Both the position numbers and the translations under genes were made by a program. Below are positions 34,604-42,581 of a stretch of DNA of 64,000 bases, piece by piece. The notes under the pieces were generated by a model. The model saw only the letters and a list, made by a program, of their open reading frames with translations. It did no database searches and was not told where the DNA came from. The stretch is from Natronobacterium texcoconense (GTDB lineage Archaea; Halobacteriota; Halobacteria; Halobacteriales; Natrialbaceae). The stretch spans positions 186,001 through 250,000 of the forward strand of contig NZ_FNLC01000003.1 of assembly GCF_900104065.1 (NCBI RefSeq). The letters run 5' to 3'. Position 1 is the first letter of the stretch. Each line of letters starts with the position of its first letter.

Positions 34604-35242
34604 TCGATCGAGCGCGCTGTCGACCGCACGCGCCTCTCCTCGCCGAAGCAACTCCGACGCCGTCGAGACCGCACACTCGAGTTCGTCGGCGACGGCCTCG
34701 ATACCGTTCCGGCGTGGCACCTCGTAGTAGCCGAGTTCGCGGGCGACCTCGAGTGCCTTTTCCTGCCGTTCCGACAGGCCAGCGCCGTCGACTGTGAGGT
34801 CGTTTCGGACCTGCCGAACGTCGAGTGCGACGCCTTCGGGAGTCTCCTCGAGCACTGCTCCGAGGTCGCTGGGGTGACCGACCAGCGTCATTCGCATTGT
34901 CCGATCCGATCGGACGTCGATCGGCGGGACGACCACGACCGTTTCCTGTGCGAGCGCGTTCAGAAGCGACGTCCCCTCCGATCCGAGTTCGCGACGGAGA
35001 TAGAGGAAGAACCCGTCGTCAGTCGGCGTCACGTCGTACTCCCTGACGGCGTCGCGGCCCTCGAGAAAGGACTCGTACGGGTCGGGTTCGCCCTCGACGA
35101 ACGAGGTGATCGTCTCGACGCCCTCGACCGACTGCCCGCCGAGGATTAGCTCTCGCTCGAGGTCGGGGTCCGTACAGAGCAGGTCGTGGATCGGCGACAG
35201 CGCCGACGGATCGTACCGCAGTTCGATCCGGATCGATTTCAT
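34598..35242 (-). CDS. bacterio-opsin activator (Bat)-type HTH_10 regulator
   Basis: A 214-residue regulator with an N-terminal ligand or regulatory region (MKSIRIELRYDPSALSPIHD...) and a C-terminal HTH_10 domain: LSERQEKALEVARELGYYEVPR followed by IEAVADELECAVSTASELLRRGE, the recognition helix. This is the standard architecture of haloarchaeal Bat/HTH_10 proteins, which respond to redox, light or metabolic cues as transcription factors. The longer frame to 35617 has no domain support. Neighbours on both sides are unrelated, so its targets are unknown. A paralogue of the same length and layout lies at 53513. Confidence 0.88.
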   Translation of the reverse strand: MKSIRIELRYDPSALSPIHDLLCTDPDLERELILGGQSVEGVETITSFVEGEPDPYESFLEGRDAVREYDVTPTDDGFFLYLRRELGSEGTSLLNALAQETVVVVPPIDVRSDRTMRMTLVGHPSDLGAVLEETPEGVALDVRQVRNDLTVDGAGLSERQEKALEVARELGYYEVPRRNGIEAVADELECAVSTASELLRRGEARAVDSALDRL

Positions 35243-35324
35243 AGGTGGGCCTCTCGCTCCAGCTACTTGAAACACCGATAGGTTTCGGGAGTAGTTCGAA
35301 CCGGTTCGGGCGTCGAGAGAGCGT

Positions 35325-36257
35325 ATGAACTCGCGACCGATTCGATCCTGGCTGATTCGCGGTATCGTTCTTGGGACGCTCGTCGGCGTCGTCGGGTACG
35401 CCCTGCAGCGCACTCGGTCCAGTCTCGACCCGTCCGCGTCGGGGAGCGAGACGGACGTCATCACCGAACGCCACGCGACAGCGGCGCTCGTTCGCCGACG
35501 CGTCGATCCGGCAGGACTCGAGTCGCTTCGCGAGCACGTCGCCGAGACGGTGGTCGACGGCGATCCGAACCGGCTGCTCGGACTCGAGGCGGTGACGACC
35601 GCGTCGCTCTTTCTCACGGGCGAACGCGAAGAACCCGAACTCGTCTGGTACGTCGAAGGGCCGCGGTCGGCGGCCGCCTGGGACGACAGGCAACTCGAGA
35701 ACGCGTTTCCGATCGACCACGAGGCAATCCTCGAAGACGGCGACCAGTGGATCGATCGAGAACTGCTCGTCCACGCCGTCCATCCCGAGCGACCGCGGAC
35801 CGCGACCGGCGGCGAGCGACTCGTCGCGTCGGGTGACGAACTCGAGCGCGACGTCGAACTCGTTCGGCTTCCACTCGAGTCCGGCTATCCGGAACGGCTC
35901 GCCGAGGCGTTCGCAGGCGTAACTCGGCGGGTCGTCGACGGCGAACTGGAACTCGACCGAATCGAAAACTGGAGCGCCGAGATGCTCGAGGCCGAAGCGA
36001 TGTTCACGGAGTCGATCTTCCTCGAGCGATCCGCCGACGGCTATACGCTGTGGCAGTACATGGAAGCCGAGGACATGGACGGCGTGTACGAGGCCTACTA
36101 CGATACCTGGAACCCCGTCGCCCGGGTTGCGGAAGTCGTGGTCGGACGGGTGCTCGAGGAGCCCGACCGCATACTGTCGCTGCCGCTGGGAACGGATACG
36201 GAACTGCTCGCTCACGCAGTCGATCCGGACCGGCCGCTGCAGGTCGAAGACTGTTGA
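35325..36257 (+). CDS. membrane-anchored DUF6176-like protein with internal duplication
   Basis: A 310-residue protein with an N-terminal transmembrane anchor (IRSWLIRGIVLGTLVGVVGYA, about residues 6-26) and two homologous halves. The first half has TASLFLTGEREEPELVWYVE and LLVHAVHPERP; the second repeats ESIFLERSADGYTLWQYMEA and LLAHAVDPDRP at the same spacing. The second half resembles the small DUF6176 domain (dimeric alpha/beta-barrel-like) by its FLER...YMEAED motif. There is no catalytic motif, so it may bind a ligand. The final residues (LQVEDC) end in Cys. Confidence 0.72.
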   Translation: MNSRPIRSWLIRGIVLGTLVGVVGYALQRTRSSLDPSASGSETDVITERHATAALVRRRVDPAGLESLREHVAETVVDGDPNRLLGLEAVTTASLFLTGEREEPELVWYVEGPRSAAAWDDRQLENAFPIDHEAILEDGDQWIDRELLVHAVHPERPRTATGGERLVASGDELERDVELVRLPLESGYPERLAEAFAGVTRRVVDGELELDRIENWSAEMLEAEAMFTESIFLERSADGYTLWQYMEAEDMDGVYEAYYDTWNPVARVAEVVVGRVLEEPDRILSLPLGTDTELLAHAVDPDRPLQVEDC

Positions 36258-36313
36258 GTCGGGAGGAGAGATCAGGCGGCTCAAGAACAGTGCGAAACTC
36301 GCTGCGTGCGCCC

Positions 36314-36625
36314 TCACTGACCGCCGGCTTCGTCCGTATCGCCGGCCAACCCATCGATCAGCGTCTCGAGCGTGTCGATGTGTTCCTCGAACTTCGATTG
36401 ACCCTCGTCGGTCAGTTCGTAGGTCGTCTGTGGCTTGCGGTCGACGAACTGTTTCTCGACGGTGACGGCTCCGGCGTCTTCCATCCGCCCGAGGTGACTC
36501 GAGAGGTTGCCCTCGGTCACGTCGAGTGCCTCGACGAGTTCCGGGAACGCCGTCTCGCCGTGCCGGTAGAGGTAGGCGAAGATCTGCAACCGGGTCGGCT
36601 GGTGGACGAGTTTGTCGAACTCCAT
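36314..36625 (-). CDS. winged helix-turn-helix regulator
   Basis: A 103-residue transcriptional regulator. MEFDKLVHQPTRLQIFAYLY begins the DNA-binding domain, followed by FPELVEALDVTEGNLSSHLG, a helix-turn-helix with recognition helix TEGNLSSHLG. A wing FVDRKPQTTYELT and a C-terminal coil (FEEHIDTLETLIDGL) follow. The layout matches MarR/transcription regulator families in which the partner gene encodes a membrane protein. The start at 36625 is used because the domain begins at MEFDKL; the upstream frame reaches 36658. Its gene lies 13 bases after the membrane protein gene at 36639, so they form an operon and it may control that operon or the ABC exporter further upstream. Confidence 0.85.
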   Translation of the reverse strand: MEFDKLVHQPTRLQIFAYLYRHGETAFPELVEALDVTEGNLSSHLGRMEDAGAVTVEKQFVDRKPQTTYELTDEGQSKFEEHIDTLETLIDGLAGDTDEAGGQ

Positions 36626-36638
36626 GGTAGTGTTCGAG

Positions 36639-37280
36639 TCAGGCAGTGTCGGTATCACGCGCGAGATAGACGTAGGCAGTTACACCGTACACCGCATAGA
36701 GGACGCCGAAGATCGCGTACCCCCACTCCTGGAGGGGCGGAACGTGGACCATCGCGACGGCGTAGACGAGAATCCAGACGCCGCCGGCGTAGAAGGCGTA
36801 CCTGTCTCGAGCGCGGACATAGTACGATTTCAGCGACGCACCGGTCACCACGTAGCTGGCGGCGACGGCACCGATGATCAACGCGAAAATCGTCGCGCTC
36901 TCGACGAGCGGCGACGCGTCCGAGAGCAGCGGGGTCACGATGAAGAGGACCGCCAGCAGATACGCGACGATCGACATCGACTGGACCGTAAGATCCGGTT
37001 TCGTCGTCGTATCTTCGGGCTCCTCGTAGTCACCACCGACGTACCACGAGTAGAGTATTCCAGCACCCATGAAGCCGCCCCACGACGCGGCGTGTCCCCA
37101 CCCTGGCAGATCGTAGGTGACGACGGCCTGAGAGCCAAACGATGCGAGCATCGTCAGCAGTCCGTAGACGAGCCAGAGCTGGAACTGCGTGGGATACCGT
37201 TCGTGGATTCCCATCGCGTCCTTGATCTGCTCGAGTTCGGCCTCGAGTGCGTCGACGTCGATTTCTCGGTCGTCGGTCAT
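36639..37280 (-). CDS. membrane protein co-encoded with a winged-helix regulator
   Basis: A 213-residue protein with a soluble N-terminal helix (ALEAELEQIKDAMGIHERYP) and six predicted membrane segments, for example FQLWLVYGLLTMLASFGSQA, TVQSMSIVAYLLAVLFIVT, SATIFALIIGAVAASYVVT and FAFYAGG-like strands toward the C-terminus. No transport or enzymatic motif is visible. The regulator at 36314 follows in the same operon. This pairing (wHTH plus small multi-helix membrane protein) recurs in haloarchaea, and the membrane protein may act as a sensor or anti-regulator, but that is inference. Confidence 0.7.
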   Translation of the reverse strand: MTDDREIDVDALEAELEQIKDAMGIHERYPTQFQLWLVYGLLTMLASFGSQAVVTYDLPGWGHAASWGGFMGAGILYSWYVGGDYEEPEDTTTKPDLTVQSMSIVAYLLAVLFIVTPLLSDASPLVESATIFALIIGAVAASYVVTGASLKSYYVRARDRYAFYAGGVWILVYAVAMVHVPPLQEWGYAIFGVLYAVYGVTAYVYLARDTDTA

Positions 37281-37419
37281 GGTGGTCCCTCCGAGTGGCG
37301 CTTCGTCGAACTGTGCGAACGGCCACGGTATGGACGTTCCGCTTTCGTTGCGCCCGTCGGTCGCGGTTCGAACGAACGATTTCGAACGGTCGAGACGGTA
37401 GCGAGAGTTGGATCGACGA

Positions 37420-38331
37420 TCATCTGTCGACGTGAACGGAGAAGTTGAACAGGTCGGTGTAGTTCGGTTCGACTGGCGTCACCGCCGCGTGCCCGCGGTC
37501 GGTACGGTCGCTCTCGGCGACGGCCTGTCGAACGGTCTCGACGTCACACGCCTCGAGGAAACCCCTGGCCTCTCCACCGAGCGGGAACAGCTGGCCGTCG
37601 GCGACGTACTCCTCGGCGACTCGCATCGCCTCGCGACCCGTGACGCGGACGACCGTCGGAACGCGTTCCAGCAACTCCTCCGGCGTCCCAACCGCGGTAA
37701 TCGTCCCGTCGGGCATGAACGCGATCCTGTCGGCGACGTTCGCGTCCATCGGTCGATGGCTGGAGACGACAGTCGTCGTCTTCGGGTTCGCCTCGTGGCG
37801 CTCGAGGAGAACGTCGTGGAACCGCTGGACGTTCGTGAGGTCGACGCCAGCGGTCGGTTCGTCCAGCAGGTAGAGCGGGACGTCGGTACTCATCGTCAGC
37901 GCGAACTCGAGTTTTCGCTTCATCCCCTCGGAGTAGTTTTCGACGAGTTTGTCGAGGTCGTCTGCGATCCCGAGGTCGTCGACGTAGGTCTCCCAGCGAT
38001 CGGTGAAGTTCGGCTGGAGACCCGCGTAGAAGTCGACGTTCTCCCGGCCGGTCAGCGTCTCGACGGCGACCGAGTCCTGGAGAAGAAAGCCGAGGTGATC
38101 GCCGGCGACTGCCTGTGGACGCCGACCGAAGACTTCGATCTCCCCCTCGGTCGGGCGTTCACTGCCGGCGAAACACGACAGCAGGACTGTCTTTCCGACG
38201 CCGTTCGGTCCCATCAACAGGAGGATCTCGCCTTCACGGACGTCGAGGGTCGCGCCCTCGAGAACCCGATCCCGTTCGTCGGAACCGAACTCCTTGCGGA
38301 CGTCCCTGCTTCGGAGTGCGACGTCGCTCAT
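37420..38331 (-). CDS. ABC-2 type exporter ATP-binding protein
   Basis: A 303-residue ATPase with Walker A GPNGVGKT (41-48), signature ENYSEGMKRKLEFA (about 131-144), Walker B LYLLDEPTAGVD (153-164) and a switch His in VVSSHRPMD. The C-terminal extension (TVVRVTGREAMRVAEEYVAD onward) is typical of ABC-2/CcmA-like drug and multidrug exporters. It overlaps the permease gene by four bases and would power it. The substrate is unknown. The wHTH/membrane protein pair lies next door but is a separate unit. Confidence 0.92.
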   Translation of the reverse strand: MSDVALRSRDVRKEFGSDERDRVLEGATLDVREGEILLLMGPNGVGKTVLLSCFAGSERPTEGEIEVFGRRPQAVAGDHLGFLLQDSVAVETLTGRENVDFYAGLQPNFTDRWETYVDDLGIADDLDKLVENYSEGMKRKLEFALTMSTDVPLYLLDEPTAGVDLTNVQRFHDVLLERHEANPKTTTVVSSHRPMDANVADRIAFMPDGTITAVGTPEELLERVPTVVRVTGREAMRVAEEYVADGQLFPLGGEARGFLEACDVETVRQAVAESDRTDRGHAAVTPVEPNYTDLFNFSVHVDR

Positions 38332-39200
38332 GGCATCACCTCCCGTTTGTACAGCGATCGGCGTGTGACCGCGACGGCGACAGCGAGTGCGGCGACGGCG
38401 TAGGCGACCAGCAGGGCCACCCCGAGGCCGGTAGCGGGCGGGTCAGGCGGTGCGATTCCGGCATCGGTCCCGCCGATGGCCACGAGGTGGTCGGCGACCA
38501 GTCGCGTCGCGAGGGTGTGGGGAAGCAGGTTCAACAGCGCGTCGGGGCCGTGGAAAACCGAGGGATCGGTCCCGTTGTACCCCGAGAGCATGAACGCGAC
38601 CAGGGCGAGAGAGACCGTGATGATCGAAGCGTAGCGGGAGTTTCGAACGGCGACCGAGACCAGGACGGCGACGGCCATCCAGACGACTGCGAACGCGGCG
38701 ACGGCGACGAGGACGACAAGCGGCGATCCGATCGTCTGCAACTCGAACCTCGCACCGGTCGCGACGCCGACCGGGAGCACGGCCGCGAGCGCGACCAGCG
38801 ACAGGACCGTGCCAGCAATCATCCGACCCGCGAGGTCGGCCGTCGGAGACAACGGCAAGGCGCGAAACTGGACGTACCGATCGGCCTCGATATCCGCTCC
38901 GAGTTGTTCGCTGAAGCTGTTGAGCGACGCGATAATCGCGCCGAACATCCCGTAACTGATCGCAACGACGCCGAGGACGTACGGCTCGATTTCCGCCGGC
39001 ACGCCTTCGGGCACGAACACGGTAATCGTCAGCAGGTAGAAGCCGACCGGAAAGCCAAGCGTCCAGAACAGCACCCCCTTGTCTCTGAACAGCTCGCGGG
39101 CGTATCGGGCCACGAACGCCCGGGTCTGGGCGATCCATCGCTCGAGGGTAACCCCTCGAGCGGAAGTCGGGGTCGGACTGTGAGCTACGTCAGGAGTCAT
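38328..39200 (-). CDS. ABC-2 type exporter permease
   Basis: A 290-residue integral membrane protein with six predicted segments: FRDKGVLFWTLGFPVGFYLL (near the N-terminus), VVAISYGMFGAIIASLNSF, MIAGTVLSLVALAAVLPVGV, VAVAAFAVVWMAVAVLVSVA, SIITVSLALVAFMLSGY and the C-terminal GVALLVAYAVAALAVAVAVT. The arrangement matches ABC-2 permeases of multidrug or lipid exporters. The start at 39200 follows a GGTGA Shine-Dalgarno-like run (spacing about 4); the longer frame starts nine codons upstream at 39227. The ATPase gene begins with a four-base overlap. The promoter region carries a perfect inverted repeat at 39253. Confidence 0.88.
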   Translation of the reverse strand: MTPDVAHSPTPTSARGVTLERWIAQTRAFVARYARELFRDKGVLFWTLGFPVGFYLLTITVFVPEGVPAEIEPYVLGVVAISYGMFGAIIASLNSFSEQLGADIEADRYVQFRALPLSPTADLAGRMIAGTVLSLVALAAVLPVGVATGARFELQTIGSPLVVLVAVAAFAVVWMAVAVLVSVAVRNSRYASIITVSLALVAFMLSGYNGTDPSVFHGPDALLNLLPHTLATRLVADHLVAIGGTDAGIAPPDPPATGLGVALLVAYAVAALAVAVAVTRRSLYKREVMP

Positions 39201-39252
39201 TCGTTCACCCCACACACCACTCTCCAATACAATAAATCTTGGTATAGAGACT

Positions 39253-39269
39253 ACTTTGTGCTACAAAGT
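39253..39269. promoter_or_regulatory. perfect inverted repeat upstream of the ABC exporter operon (putative regulator site)
   Basis: ACTTTGT and ACAAAGT arms (seven bases) flank GCT. In the leftward direction it lies about 20 bases upstream of an AT-rich TATA-like element (39227-39237), the position of an activator or of a repressor that overlaps the BRE. No other gene starts nearby on this side. Confidence 0.5.
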
Positions 39270-39377
39270 GGCCTGTAGAGACACACAGAAGCAAGATTTG
39301 GAGATCGGTCGATGTAGTCGATCGACCGCAGCCGTGGAACTCGAGACGGCAGGAGAACGTCGAAATCCGGTACCCGA

Positions 39378-39971
39378 TCAGAACTGGCGCTCGAACTCGA
39401 TCAGATCCGAGACGGTGTAGTAGGGGCCACCGAGTCGGCCGACGGTATCCACTTTGGCCGCGTCGATCTGCCCATCGGTCATCACCGACTCGTCGACGTG
39501 GAAGTACTCGACGTCGCCCAGGATCGCCAGTCGATCGCGAACCCGCATCGAGTCGTACAGTGTACACTCCATCGTGACGACGGCGTCGGCGACCCGCGGT
39601 GGCTCGATCGTCTCGCACTCCGCCCGGTCGACCTCGGCGTAATCGAACTCGCTTTCGTCTGCCTCGAGCGAGGCCGCGGTCGTGTCCATCGTCTGGGCCA
39701 GCGGCTCCGTGACGACGTTGACCGCGAACTCCTCGGTCTCGAGGACGTTTCGCGGCGTATCCTTCTGCTCGTCGCCCTCGGCGTAGGGCGTGTTGAAGAT
39801 CACGACCGGTTCCGCCGAGGAGACGTAGTTGTAGCTGCTGAACGGTGCGAGGTTGTCGACGCCGTCGGTGCTCGTCGTCGAGATCCAGGCGATCGGCCGC
39901 GGCGTGACCGCGGACTTGATTATTCGGCCGCGTTCGTTGGGCTCGAGTTCCGCACTGTCGTATTCGGGCAT
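39378..39971 (-). CDS. flavin reductase-like (FMN-binding split barrel) protein
   Basis: A 197-residue protein of the flavin reductase-like family. PRPIAWISTTSTDGVDNLAP is the hallmark segment (residues about 24-43) that contacts FMN, followed by FSSYNYVSSAEPVVIFN. Later conserved parts include VTEPLAQTMDTTA and EVDRAECETIEPPRV. Members reduce or bind FMN, or act as flavin-dependent oxidoreductase partners with NAD(P)H. The start at 39971 is used because residues before it lack similarity in character; the frame extends to 40022. The gene converges on nothing, and its partner oxygenase is not adjacent. Confidence 0.85.
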   Translation of the reverse strand: MPEYDSAELEPNERGRIIKSAVTPRPIAWISTTSTDGVDNLAPFSSYNYVSSAEPVVIFNTPYAEGDEQKDTPRNVLETEEFAVNVVTEPLAQTMDTTAASLEADESEFDYAEVDRAECETIEPPRVADAVVTMECTLYDSMRVRDRLAILGDVEYFHVDESVMTDGQIDAAKVDTVGRLGGPYYTVSDLIEFERQF

Positions 39972-40064
39972 GAGTGACAAGCTATCCTCGAGAGATAAAG
40001 CATTACGCGTTCCAGCAGGCATCGCGGCGTTGCGACGGGCGAAGCCGCTCGAGAATCGAACCGA

Positions 40065-42473
40065 TCACTCGAACGCATAGACGGTGTCGTTGTCGACGCC
40101 GAACAGTCGATCCTCGGCCGCCACCAGTTCGGAGACGATCGAGCCGTTCGCTGGTAGCTCGCTCGAGGTCGAGACGTCACCGGTCTCGGGTTCCAGACCG
40201 GTGAGCGTTCCATCTCGGGTTACTACCCAGACGAGACCGTCGGCGACGACGGGGGCCGTGTTGATGGAACTCTCGAACTCGGTACGCCACTCGATCTCCC
40301 CCGATTCGCCGTCGATCGAGACGATCGTCGACTCCGTTGCACCGCTCCCCACACCGCCAGTAAAGACAGTCCCGTCGGCGACCGCCGTCGCCCACATGGA
40401 TTCTCCGTCGTCGACGTCGTGGACCGTCGCACTCCACTCACGATCCCCGCTGTGGGCGTCGTACGCGCGAACCGTTCCGTCGTTGACCGCACTGACGACT
40501 AGCTCGTCCAGTATCGACGGGCTGGTCGCCGGGAACTGCGACGGCGTATTCGTCCAGGAGCGTCGGCCGTCGGTCGTCAGCGCGGAAATGCTGCCGTGGG
40601 AAACGAACAGCGTCCCGTTCGAGACGGCCGGTGCGGACGCTGCCTGCGATCCGACGGAGCCGATCGACTGGTGGTCGCCGGAGTCGGGATCGAACTCGTA
40701 CACGTCGCCGTCACGGTCGACACCGTAGACTGCGTCGCCCGCCGCGACGAACGGGGCATTGAACTCGCCGGCAGTGTTCGCCTCCCAGACTGTTTCGCCG
40801 GTCTCGATTCGAATCCCGAAGACCATCCCCTCCGACGTCCCGACGATCGCCAGATCGTCCACGATAACCGGCGCTGTCGCCGGGAACGATCGATCCGGGC
40901 CGACCGACTGCCGCCATCGAACGTCACCCGTCGCGCCGGTGATCCCGACCACACCACCCCGTTCGCTCGTGACGACGACCCCGTCCGCCACGATCGGTGG
41001 ACGCGGATCGTTTGCCGGGACAGCCCAGGTTCGCTCGAGGTCGTCCCGTGGCGGCGTCGCATCGGGGTTTTGCCGTGAGTTGCTGCGGTCGTAGCCGGTC
41101 GTCGGCCACCGGCCCACGTCTTCGGCCGGTGTCCGATCACCGAACGAGAAAGCGGTAATTCCTCGATCGTGGCCGACGAAGACGCCCGACGGCGTGACTG
41201 CTGGTTCGGCGGTCGTCCGTCCACGATACCACGTTTCCCCGAGAACGTCGCCATCCGAAGCATCCACCACGTAGAGCGTCTCGTCCAGCCCGAGCAGACA
41301 GATGCGGTCCGCTACGACGACGGGCGGCGCGAGAACGGTCGTTGGAAGCGATGCCTCCCAGACGACGTCGCCGTCCGCGAGAGAGAACGCCCGTACGAGT
41401 GCCTCGTCGGACTCCGAGACGTGCGAGGACCGGTCGTTGTCGACGAAGACCACGATATCGTCGGTGACTGCAGGCTTGGGTCCGTCGACAGCTTCGTCTT
41501 CGGTCTGCCAGAGCACGTCGCCGTTCGTGGCGTCGACGACGAATCCGGTGTACTCGTGGACGTAGACGACGTAGCCGTCGACGAGTACGGGGCTGTCCCG
41601 ATCGTTGACCACCGACGGGAGTTCCGTCTCCCACTCGAGTTCACCGGTCGCTGCGTCGATCCCGACGAGTCGATCGCCGGGCACGGCGACGACCAGGTCT
41701 CCATCGGTCGCGACGCTGCCGGTGTAGCCGCCGGCGTCGACCGCCCAGAACCCCTCGCCCGTCGTCGCATCGAGCGCGTAGACGGTGTTACTCCCGGAGA
41801 CGTAGACGACGCCGTTCGCGACTGCTGGAGAACCGCGGACGTCCCCGTCGATCCTCGTCGACCACGTCGTCTCGCCGGTGTCTGCCTCGAGAGCGAGCAC
41901 CGCATCGGGTTCGTCACCGGGACGGTTCGCACAGACGTAGAGCGTGTCGTCGACCACGGTTCCCGGGGCGAACGCGCTCGGTACCGTTCCGGGCTCTTCG
42001 AAGACGCGCAGATCGGTTACCCACTCCATTTCGCCAGTGTCGGCCTCGAGTGCGACGATACCGCCGCTAAACGGTGCGTCCTCGAGGTCGAACTCCTCGC
42101 GATAGGCGAAGACGCGGCCGTCCGCGGCGATCGCACCGAACGACTCGGGATCGATCGCCTCGTGGCGGTGGTCGACCGTCCAGTCGTGAACCGTCGTCTC
42201 GATCGACGACTCGCTATCGGCGATCCAGCCGGAGTTCCCGAGATCACCGCCGAACGTGGGCCACGCATCCGACGCCTCGTCCCGGAGATCTACCCCTTCA
42301 GTCGAGTCGATCGCATCCGCTTGCTCGTCGTCCGTCGTGCTCGCGAACTCCTCGGTACCGGCCCCACCCAGGTCGGAGAACTCCTCGAGTTCGTCCGAAC
42401 AACCAGCGACCCCTACGGCCCCTCCGGCAGCGAGTAGCTGCAGGTACCGTCGCCGCTCGATGCGTCGAGTCAT
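40065..42473 (-). CDS. PQQ-type beta-propeller lipoprotein (large)
   Basis: An 802-residue protein with a Tat signal and lipobox (RRRYLQLLAAGGAVGVAGC, Cys25), an acidic linker and many WD40-like/PQQ repeats, each with the pattern of a Gly-rich strand then W or F at the turn: GIVALEADTGEMEWVTDL, LALEADTGETTWSTRI, VYALDATTGEGFWAVDAGG, VGITGATGDVRWRQ, YAVD-like units, and so on to VIVSIDGESGEIEWRTE. The number of repeats suggests two propellers in tandem. The protein is probably anchored on the outer face of the membrane. The usual PQQ ligands are not evident, so this may be a structural or substrate-binding propeller, not a quinoprotein dehydrogenase. Confidence 0.85.
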   Translation of the reverse strand: MTRRIERRRYLQLLAAGGAVGVAGCSDELEEFSDLGGAGTEEFASTTDDEQADAIDSTEGVDLRDEASDAWPTFGGDLGNSGWIADSESSIETTVHDWTVDHRHEAIDPESFGAIAADGRVFAYREEFDLEDAPFSGGIVALEADTGEMEWVTDLRVFEEPGTVPSAFAPGTVVDDTLYVCANRPGDEPDAVLALEADTGETTWSTRIDGDVRGSPAVANGVVYVSGSNTVYALDATTGEGFWAVDAGGYTGSVATDGDLVVAVPGDRLVGIDAATGELEWETELPSVVNDRDSPVLVDGYVVYVHEYTGFVVDATNGDVLWQTEDEAVDGPKPAVTDDIVVFVDNDRSSHVSESDEALVRAFSLADGDVVWEASLPTTVLAPPVVVADRICLLGLDETLYVVDASDGDVLGETWYRGRTTAEPAVTPSGVFVGHDRGITAFSFGDRTPAEDVGRWPTTGYDRSNSRQNPDATPPRDDLERTWAVPANDPRPPIVADGVVVTSERGGVVGITGATGDVRWRQSVGPDRSFPATAPVIVDDLAIVGTSEGMVFGIRIETGETVWEANTAGEFNAPFVAAGDAVYGVDRDGDVYEFDPDSGDHQSIGSVGSQAASAPAVSNGTLFVSHGSISALTTDGRRSWTNTPSQFPATSPSILDELVVSAVNDGTVRAYDAHSGDREWSATVHDVDDGESMWATAVADGTVFTGGVGSGATESTIVSIDGESGEIEWRTEFESSINTAPVVADGLVWVVTRDGTLTGLEPETGDVSTSSELPANGSIVSELVAAEDRLFGVDNDTVYAFE

Positions 42474-42581
42474 ACACGAACGAGACAGTCACACAAACTA
42501 TAACTTTGGGCGCTCGATGCGGCGTTTTACTTTCACCTCGATACGCGAATCCTTAACCGCTCCCGCGTCGAACCGCTGGCA

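Noticed and set aside
41169-42437. A 422-codon plus-strand frame opposite the large propeller lipoprotein
   Set aside because: The minus strand encodes a signal peptide, lipobox and repeated propeller blades; the plus frame has none of these.
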